A stretch of DNA of 64,000 bases from assembly GCF_004124325.1 (NCBI RefSeq), contig NZ_QBDT01000001.1, positions 4,278,001 to 4,342,000 on the forward strand, read 5' to 3'. The translations under genes were made by a program, and so were the position numbers. The DNA is from Streptomyces sp. L2 (GTDB taxonomy: Bacteria; Actinomycetota; Actinomycetes; Streptomycetales; Streptomycetaceae). Shown piece after piece: positions 55,876 to 61,678 of the stretch. The notes under the pieces were generated by a model. It was not told where the DNA came from. It worked only from the letters and a program-made list of their open reading frames with translations, and searched no databases. The first letter of the stretch is position 1, and every line of letters begins with the position of its first letter.

Positions 55876-57318
55876 TTACGCCACTCGCGCCCGGGCCTTG
55901 CCGCTGTGCCGGGCGGAGTCGAGCAGGCCGCGCAGCGTGCTCAGCCAGCCGGCGCCGACGATCGCGGCGGCCATCGCCAGGCCGAGGGTGCCGTTGAGCG
56001 GCATGACGATGCCGACGGCGCCGCCGAGCACCCACGCGACCTGCAGCATCGTCTCGGAGCGGGCGAACGCCGAGGTGCGCACCTGTTCGGGCACGTCCCG
56101 CTGGATCAGGGCGTCCAGCGACAGCTTGGCCAGCGCCTGCGCGAACCCGGCGACGGCGGCGAGGCAGGCGACGAGGAAGGCGCCGAAGAACAGGGCGGCG
56201 ACGATCGCCGTACCGAGGGCCACGGCGACCACGGTGACGATGATGATCTCCGGGGCGCGGGATCTCAGCCAGGCGCCCACGGCGGTGCCGAGCGCGTTGC
56301 CGGCGCCCGCGGCGACGCCCACTATCCCGAGGGAGACGGCCGCGCTGGCGCCGGTCAGCGGGTGCTCGCGCAGGAGGAAGGCGAGGAAGAAGATCAGGAA
56401 TCCGGAGAGGCAGCGCAGGGCGGCGTTGGCGCCGAGGGCGTGCGTGACGGCGGGGCCGACGGTGCGCAGCCCGGGCCGCTTGCCCTGCGGTTTCCCCTTG
56501 GCGTCGGCCTTCTCTTGTACCTGCTGGATCCGGCGCGGTCGGTGGAGGTGCTCCTCGTCCCGCGCCAGCAGGGCCCCCTCCTCGCCCTTGGCGGAGTCCA
56601 CCTTGGGGGGCAGGGAGAACGAGAGGAACGTTCCCGCCACGAAGATCACGAAGGCGCCGTAGAGGGGCCAGGGGTCGCCGATGGCGTGCAGTCCGGCGCC
56701 GATCGGGGCGGCGACTCCGGTGGCCAGGAGGCCGGCGAGGGTGACCCGGGAGTTGGCCTTCACCAGGCTGATGGCGGGCGGCAGCAGGCGGGGCACGACG
56801 GCGCTGCGGACGACGCCGTACGCCTTGGAGGCCACCAGCACGCCGAGCGCGGCCGGATACAGCTCCAGGCCGCCGCTCGCCACGGCCCCCGAGATGATCA
56901 GCGCGAGCAGGGCGCGGGCCAGCATCGCGGCGGCCATGGCGGCGCGGCGGCCATGCGGCAGCCGGTCCAGCAGGGGGCCGATGACGGGGGCGAGGACGGT
57001 GAAGGGGGCCATCGTGATGGCGAGGTAGAGGGCGACCCGGCCGCGGGCCTCGTCCGTCGGCACCGAGAAGAACACGGTGGAGGCGAGGGCCACCGTGACC
57101 ATGACGTCACCGGCGCCGTTCACGGCGTGCAGCTCGATCAGCTTGGCGAGCCCCGACTCGCCGGCGCCGTGCGCGTGCGTGGCCTTGCGGATGCCGCGGA
57201 CGGTTCCGCGGACCGGAAGGTGCAGGGCATGCCCGACCGCGCGGACGGCACCGCCGACCCGGCCCGAACCGCCACCACCCCGCACACTCCCCCTGTCCCC
57301 GGCAGCCACGACGTTCAT
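55876..57318 (-). CDS. MFS transporter
   Basis: A 480-residue major-facilitator protein with about 12 hydrophobic segments and a central cytoplasmic loop (EEGALLARDEEHLHRPRRIQQVQEKADAKGKPQGKRPGL). The N-terminal 45 residues are a Gly/Arg-rich cytoplasmic tail (GDRGSVRGGGGSGRVGGAVRAVGHALHLPV). The TM2-TM3 loop carries GPLLDRLPHGRR, the MFS motif A region. Substrate unknown. ATG 57318. Single gene or loosely with the DUF2771 gene (62-base gap). Confidence 0.9.
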   Translation of the reverse strand: MNVVAAGDRGSVRGGGGSGRVGGAVRAVGHALHLPVRGTVRGIRKATHAHGAGESGLAKLIELHAVNGAGDVMVTVALASTVFFSVPTDEARGRVALYLAITMAPFTVLAPVIGPLLDRLPHGRRAAMAAAMLARALLALIISGAVASGGLELYPAALGVLVASKAYGVVRSAVVPRLLPPAISLVKANSRVTLAGLLATGVAAPIGAGLHAIGDPWPLYGAFVIFVAGTFLSFSLPPKVDSAKGEEGALLARDEEHLHRPRRIQQVQEKADAKGKPQGKRPGLRTVGPAVTHALGANAALRCLSGFLIFFLAFLLREHPLTGASAAVSLGIVGVAAGAGNALGTAVGAWLRSRAPEIIIVTVVAVALGTAIVAALFFGAFLVACLAAVAGFAQALAKLSLDALIQRDVPEQVRTSAFARSETMLQVAWVLGGAVGIVMPLNGTLGLAMAAAIVGAGWLSTLRGLLDSARHSGKARARVA

Positions 57319-58271
57319 AGTGCCCCGAGAGGCCCCCTCATAGTGCGGTTTGCACGGAGGCGAGTCGCCCCGGGCTCCGTCCACACCCCCCCGTCCACCC
57401 CCGGACGAGCCCGCAGACGAAATCCGCACCGGCGGGGCAGCGCCCCGTCACGGGCGCGGGGCTGTATCAACATGCGGCTCCGCCGCGTGAGCGCGACAAG
57501 CCACAACGCACCCGCAGCCTCCCGGCCCGTCCCCGCACTGGCGGTCTTCCGGCCCGTCCCCGCGCTGGCGGTCTTCCGGCCCGTCCCCGCGCTGGCGGTC
57601 TTCCGGCCCGTCCCCGCGCTGGCGGTCTTCCGGCCCGTCCCCGCGCTGGCGGTCTTCCGGCCCGTCCCCGCGCTGGCGGTCTTCCGGCCCGTCCCCGCGC
57701 TGGCGGTCTTCCGGCCCGTCCCCGCGCTGGCGGCCTTGCGGCCCGTCCCCGCGCTGGCGGCCTTGCGGCCCGTCCCCGCGCTGGCGGCCTTGCGGTCCGT
57801 CCCCGCGCTGGCGGCCTTCCGGCCCGTCCCCGCGCTGGCGGTCTTGCGGCCCGTCCCCGCGCTGGCGGTCTTGCGGCCCGTCCCCGCGCTGGCGGTCTTG
57901 CGGCCCGTCCCCGCGCTGGCGGTCTTGCGGCCCGTCCCCGCGCTGGCGGTCTTGCGGCCCGTCCCCGCGCTGGCGGTCTTGCGGCCCGTCCCCGCGCTGG
58001 CGGTCTTGCGGCCCGTCCCCGCGCTGGCGGTCTTGCGGCCCGTCCCCGCACTGGCGGCCTTCCGGCCCGTCCCCGCACCCGTGGCCGGACCGGGGTGTGC
58101 TCCGGGCGCGCCGCAGGCGGGGTCCGCCCCGGGCAACACGGCTGTTCCGGGCCTCACTTCGTGGCCGGCCGAGCCGGATGGGCGGGCGGGAAAATCCGTC
58201 CCGACGCGGCCCACCCCCTCGCCGGTGTAGGCCAACCGCCGCCGACCGGGTAGCGTGCGTATCTCAGCCAT
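57315..58271 (-). CDS. Possible repeat protein (KTASAGTGR units); coding status doubtful
   Basis: From ATG 58271 on the minus strand an open frame runs about 318 codons. It has a short unique N-terminus (MAEIRTLPGRRRLAYTGEGVG), a variable linker, 20 copies of a nine-residue unit (A)GTGRKTAS, and a tail read from repeat sequence (GALWLVALTRRSRMLIQPRAR). In this frame every repeat codon has G or C in third position, but another frame on the plus strand (repeat unit AVFRPVPAL) is equally biased, so bias does not decide. The start lies within the DUF3027 promoter region and no good ribosome-binding site is visible. The unit is basic, like DNA-binding tails. I give it low weight. Confidence 0.2.
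   Translation of the reverse strand: MAEIRTLPGRRRLAYTGEGVGRVGTDFPARPSGSAGHEVRPGTAVLPGADPACGAPGAHPGPATGAGTGRKAASAGTGRKTASAGTGRKTASAGTGRKTASAGTGRKTASAGTGRKTASAGTGRKTASAGTGRKTASAGTGRKTASAGTGRKAASAGTDRKAASAGTGRKAASAGTGRKAASAGTGRKTASAGTGRKTASAGTGRKTASAGTGRKTASAGTGRKTASAGTGRKTASAGTGRKTASAGTGREAAGALWLVALTRRSRMLIQPRARDGALPRRCGFRLRARPGVDGGVWTEPGATRLRANRTMRGPLGAL
57438..57507. repeat. Type B Streptomyces repeat, reversed copy
   Basis: Reverse complement of the 43218-type element (GTGGCTTGTCGCGCTCACG, GGCGGAGCCGCATGTTGATA, CAGCCCCGCGCCC). It lies directly before the 27-bp minisatellite. Confidence 0.8.
57534..58077. repeat. 27-bp minisatellite, about 20 copies
   Basis: Unit GCGGTCTTCCGGCCCGTCCC + CGCGCTG, perfectly phased for about 540 bases without spacers. 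Point variants occur in blocks: TTCC copies at the left, three CC-TTG copies in the middle, GTCTTGC copies at the right. That pattern indicates expansion by slippage or unequal exchange. 27 = 3 x 9, so all six frames stay open. Confidence 0.97.
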
Positions 58272-58408
58272 AACGCAGAATGGATGGCAGAGGTGCGCCC
58301 GAGCGCGATCGGACGCGGACGTCGATGCGGCCCACAGGTCCGCTCCGTCCGCTCCACCGCCGGAGGCAGCTGGCCTCATTGAGACGGCGTAGGAGAGAAG
58401 CGATACCT

Positions 58409-59344
58409 GTGAGCGCAGCGACAACGCGAAGCCGCACCCCCGACCGTCTGTGCGCCGAGGCCGTCGACCTCGCCCGAGCCGCCGCCGAGGAGGCCGCCGC
58501 GCCCGGCGTGGTCGGCGAGCACGCCGGCCTCGTCTCGGAGGGTGACCGTGTTGTCACGCACTTCTTCGAGTGCAAGGAGATGGGCTACCGGGGCTGGCGC
58601 TGGGCGGCGACCGTGGCCCGCGCCTCCCGCGCCAAGGTGGTCACCCTCGACGAGGTGGTCCTGCTCCCCGGTTCCGACGCCCTCCTCGCCCCCGAGTGGG
58701 TGCCCTGGAGCGAGCGGCTGCGTCCCGGCGACATGGGCCCCGGCGACCTGCTCCCCACGGACCAGGAAGACCTCCGCCTGGAGCCCGGCTACACCGCGGA
58801 GGAGGTCCCGCCGCCGAACTCGGCCGTCTCCCCGGTCTCGCACGAGATGGCGGACCTGGCGGAGGCCGAGGACGCCGACGTCACCCCCGGCACCCCCGCG
58901 GCCCAGCCCACCGTGCCCAGCCGCGGCTCGATCGCGTCGGTGGCCGAGGAACTCGGCATGCGCCGCGCCCGCGTCCTGTCCCGCTACGGCCTGCACACCG
59001 CGGCCGACCGCTGGGAGGAGTCGTACGGCGCGAAGACGCCCATGGCCCAGGCGGCCCCCGCGTCCTGCGTGAGCTGCGGCTTCCTCAGCCCGATCGGCGG
59101 CTCCCTCGGCCAGGCCTTCGGCGTCTGCGCCAACGAGTTCTCCCCGGCCGACGGCCGCGTGGTCTCCCTCGCCTACGGCTGCGGCGGCCACTCCGAGGCC
59201 GCGGTCATGCCGAAGCCGCCCCAGCCGGCCCCGCCGGTCATCGACGAGACCCGCGTCGACCCCTTCCCCCTCCGCCCCGCCCGCGACTCGGGCTCGGTCC
59301 CGGAGGCGGGCGACGAGGCGACGGCGGACCTGGGCCACTCGTAG
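58409..59344 (+). CDS. DUF3027 protein
   Basis: A 311-residue actinobacterial DUF3027 protein, full length. Begins SAATTRSRTPDRLCAEAVDLARAAAEE, contains TRFFECKEMGYRGWRWAATVARAS-like core (HFFECKEMGYRGWRW), VVLLPGSDALLAPEWVPWSERLRPGDMGPGDLLPTDQEDLRLEPGY, an HTH-like SVAEELGMRRARVLSRYGLHTAADRW, and Cys-rich SCVSCGFLSPIGGSLGQAFGVCANEFSPADGRVVSLAYGCGGHSEA. Role unknown; conservation suggests a housekeeping function. GTG 58409 after AGGAGAGAAG. Confidence 0.93.
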   Translation: MSAATTRSRTPDRLCAEAVDLARAAAEEAAAPGVVGEHAGLVSEGDRVVTHFFECKEMGYRGWRWAATVARASRAKVVTLDEVVLLPGSDALLAPEWVPWSERLRPGDMGPGDLLPTDQEDLRLEPGYTAEEVPPPNSAVSPVSHEMADLAEAEDADVTPGTPAAQPTVPSRGSIASVAEELGMRRARVLSRYGLHTAADRWEESYGAKTPMAQAAPASCVSCGFLSPIGGSLGQAFGVCANEFSPADGRVVSLAYGCGGHSEAAVMPKPPQPAPPVIDETRVDPFPLRPARDSGSVPEAGDEATADLGHS

Positions 59345-59354
59345 CGGAGGGATT

Positions 59355-59942
59355 TCACTCGTACCGGGGCAGACCCTTGGTCGAGACGGTCCATTCCGCG
59401 ATGGTGACGTCCTCGCCGTACACGAAGTCCTTGCGGGTCGCGTAGCGCGGCCCGTCAGGGGTGGGGTGGATGTCGGTGAGGACGGCACCGGTGCCGGTCC
59501 GGGGATCGAAGATCGCGTACACGGGGACGCCCATCAGGGGATAGTCGCGCACCTTGCCCACCCAGTCGTTGTCCGGGTTGGTCCGGGACACCACTTCGAC
59601 GGCCGCGATCAGGGTGCGGGGATCGAAGGTGCCGGGCACTTCCATGTCGTGCATGGCGATGACCATGATGTCCGGCCTGCGCATGATGCGTTCGGACTCG
59701 TTCTCGACATCGGGCTCTCCCGTGTGGGCCACGATCTCCTCAGGCATCCCGGTTTCGAGCCGTTTGCGCAGGTAGAGAGTGGTCAGTTCGTGTGGGCCGA
59801 CAGGCGCCATCATGTCGTGGACGATCCCTTCCTTGGTGATCTCGAATTTCCCGGGCACGGTGTCGTCCGTGGACTGGACGAAGTCACGCATGGCCCGGTA
59901 CCGGTGGGCGCCGCCCTGTGCGTTCTCGGGTGCGATGGTCAT
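59355..59942 (-). CDS. Uma2-family (DUF820) PD-(D/E)XK nuclease-like protein, module B
   Basis: A 195-residue Uma2 protein: FEITKEGIVHDMMAPVGPHE, RRPDIMVIAMHDMEV (Asp of the core), LIAAVEVVSRTNPDNDWVGKVRDYPLMGVPVYAIFDPRTGTG, which holds the E...K pattern and the YPxxGVPxYxIxD signature. ATG 59942 has GAGGAGCGAGCGCC upstream. It is 49 bases below the winged-helix gene B, the same order as module A at 30837-32458, though the two Uma2 proteins are not close copies. Confidence 0.88.
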   Translation of the reverse strand: MTIAPENAQGGAHRYRAMRDFVQSTDDTVPGKFEITKEGIVHDMMAPVGPHELTTLYLRKRLETGMPEEIVAHTGEPDVENESERIMRRPDIMVIAMHDMEVPGTFDPRTLIAAVEVVSRTNPDNDWVGKVRDYPLMGVPVYAIFDPRTGTGAVLTDIHPTPDGPRYATRKDFVYGEDVTIAEWTVSTKGLPRYE

Positions 59943-59991
59943 GGCGCTCGCTCCTCGTCTGTGCCCGGGGGCAAGGATCGTCGCCTTCATG

Positions 59992-60882
59992 CTAGGCGTC
60001 GTTCTGGAGCCGGGACCGGCACTCACGGCAGCGTCCCGGTGTGGGCGAGCGGAAGGGGCGCTCGCAGTCCTCGCAGGTGACGAAGGGGTGGATGACCTTG
60101 GGCGGAGGCGCCGGGGGCCGGAACGGGGGCGGTGGCGGCAGCTGCTCGGCGAGTCGGTGGGCCAGCAGGGCCGCCGGGCGGCAGATGGGTTCCTCGGGCA
60201 GGCCCGAGGTCAGGGCGTGCCGTACGGCCGACGGGCTGACCTCCCGCTCCAGCCAGGCGGCGACGCCGGGGGCCAGGTGGGCGGTGTCAGTCTCCGAGAG
60301 CAGCAACCGCCGGTCATGTGTGCGCAGCTCCGTGAGCAGTTCGACGGCCTGCTGAAGGAGGGCGGGAGCGGGGTACGCCGGACGCGGCACCGGCGGCAGG
60401 GCGGTCTTCTTCTTGCGCGGCGGCCCCGGTTGCTCCCGCCGCTTCCGCTTCGCCGACGCGTCCCCGGACGGGACGGCGCTACGGCCGCCGTGCCCCGGCT
60501 GATTGCAGGAGATCGTGCGGGAGACGATGCGGCCGTCCGCCGCCCGTTTCCGCTCCCGCCGCAGGTATCCCTCCGCCTCCAGCTCCCGCAGCGCGGCGGC
60601 GATCCGGGTGGCCCCCTCGGGGAAGCGGACGGTGAGGCTCTTGATGTCGACACTGGCACCGGCCGGAAGCGACTGGATGTGCACTCCTCCGAGGCCGATG
60701 GCGAGCGCCGAGAGCCTCGGGTGCTGGGCCAGGTGGTTGCCGATCACCGTGAACCGGGTGGTGTGCCGGGCGTTGTCGTGGACCAGCCCGCCGGAGCGGG
60801 GCCGCTGCCCCCGGTTCGGGTGGTTGTTGCCGCCAACTCGGGACTGGGCGCGCGAGGGCGCGCTAGGGTTCTGCGTATCCAT
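59992..60882 (-). CDS. Winged-helix + zinc-ribbon protein, module B
   Basis: A 296-residue paralogue of 31577-32458. Winged helix (LPAGASVDIKSLTVRFPEGATRIAAALRELEAEGYLRRERKR), basic linker with KRKRREQPGPPRKKK, helical middle (LLLSETDTAHLAPGVAAWLEREVSPSAVRHALTSGLPEEPICRPAALLAHRLAEQLPP), and zinc ribbon CEDCERPF...CRECRS at the C-terminus (two CxxC pairs). ATG 60882 lies after a hairpin that contains the ribosome-binding site. Likely a DNA-binding regulator of its own module; target not known. Confidence 0.84.
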   Translation of the reverse strand: MDTQNPSAPSRAQSRVGGNNHPNRGQRPRSGGLVHDNARHTTRFTVIGNHLAQHPRLSALAIGLGGVHIQSLPAGASVDIKSLTVRFPEGATRIAAALRELEAEGYLRRERKRAADGRIVSRTISCNQPGHGGRSAVPSGDASAKRKRREQPGPPRKKKTALPPVPRPAYPAPALLQQAVELLTELRTHDRRLLLSETDTAHLAPGVAAWLEREVSPSAVRHALTSGLPEEPICRPAALLAHRLAEQLPPPPPFRPPAPPPKVIHPFVTCEDCERPFRSPTPGRCRECRSRLQNDA

Positions 60883-60948
60883 CGGGAAGCTGTTCTCTTC
60901 CTGGGTGGTCAGGCCCTCGCACTGGGATTGCCCGTCCCGGCGGGGGCC
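60883..60948 (-). ncRNA. Structured 5' leader of winged-helix gene B
   Basis: On the minus strand: outer stem GGCCCCCGC/GCGAGGGCC (60940-60948 with 60912-60920), inner stem GGGA/TCCC (60935-60938 with 60924-60927), then CTGACC and a start-proximal hairpin GGAAG/CTTCC (60897-60901 with 60885-60889) whose 5' arm is the ribosome-binding site. Same layout as the leader at 32459-32527, with a compensatory inner stem. Confidence 0.65.
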
Positions 60949-61276
60949 GAACTATTTCTGGTGGTCTGTCGCGCTGAGCGTAGAGCCCACAACCGGTCGC
61001 CGCGCCAGCCAAGTTGGCAACATTCACCCACCCGAGTGATCACCCGTTCCCGGCGTCAGACGTGGTCAAACGCGTGGGCGGGAGGGGTGGGGCTTGGTGA
61101 GGTTCTTTCCCCCATCGTTCCTTTGGCAAAGAACGCACGCGTCACCGTGGCACGGAATTCCGCGTCACGGTGCCCGTGTGGGGCCCGGTGCGGAATGATG
61201 CCCCGGAGGTGGTTGACAGGGTGTCAACCCGGGCATCGTGCCCGGGCGGACGCGCAGACGTCGACGGGGGTGCGGT
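60949..61276 (+). promoter_or_regulatory. Operator-rich promoter region of the EACC1-caspase operon
   Basis: No gene. Dyad 1 (61143-61172): CACCGTG-3-CGGAATTCCG-3-CACGGTG, a palindrome inside a palindrome. Dyad 2 (61211-61229): GGTTGACA-GGG-TGTCAACC, containing a TTGACA -35-like hexamer. Dyad 3 (61228-61246): CCCGGGCA-TCG-TGCCCGGG, overlapping dyad 2 by two bases and ending 30 bases before the GTG at 61277. The density of perfect dyads points to tight repression or attenuation. Confidence 0.7.
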
Positions 61277-61678
61277 GTGCGAGTGGTGCTGACGGTGCAT
61301 GACGACGCCGGATCGGAATCCGGTGGTGCCGCGCTGCGGAACTGGCTGACGGACGTGCCCGGGCTCAAGGGCAGGGTCGAGCGGGAGACGCGGGACGCGG
61401 TGCCCGCGGACGCCATGGGTGCGGCGGTCGACGCGCTGGTGGCCGTCCTGGAGCCGGGTGGTGTCGCGGCGGTGTTCGCCGGTGCGCTGGTGGCCTGGGT
61501 GCAGTCCCGGCGCGGTGACTGCACCGTCCGGGTGACGCGACCCGACGGCACCAGGATCGTCATCTCGTCCCGGCAGGCCCGGACGATGAGCCCGCAGGAG
61601 GCCGCCGAGCTGGCGGAGCGACTGGCCGGCGGGCCCGCGGGCGGTGACACCCCGGGCGCACCGGAGTCCGGGGAGTGA
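61277..61678 (+). CDS. EACC1 (effector-associated constant component 1) protein
   Basis: A 133-residue protein matching the EACC1 family: an N-terminal strand RVVLTVHDDAG, ALRNWLTDVPGLKGRVER, MGAAVDALVAVLEPGGVAAVFAGALVAWVQSRRGDCTVRVTRPDGTRIVISS and a short helical tail with the Gly/Pro end. In computational surveys of bacterial conflict systems EACC1 is the invariant partner encoded next to variable effector-NTPase genes, often caspase- or trypsin-linked. GTG 61277. Its TGA overlaps the GTG of the caspase gene (GTGA, 61675-61678), so the pair is translationally coupled. Confidence 0.85.
   Translation: MRVVLTVHDDAGSESGGAALRNWLTDVPGLKGRVERETRDAVPADAMGAAVDALVAVLEPGGVAAVFAGALVAWVQSRRGDCTVRVTRPDGTRIVISSRQARTMSPQEAAELAERLAGGPAGGDTPGAPESGE

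Noticed and set aside
57534..58077. CRISPR array
   Set aside because: The repeats are directly adjacent 27-mers without unique spacers, and no cas genes are near.
55792..58230. A plus-strand open frame with RPVPALAV repeats
   Set aside because: It is antisense to the MFS gene and the repeat part arises because the 27-bp unit keeps every frame open.
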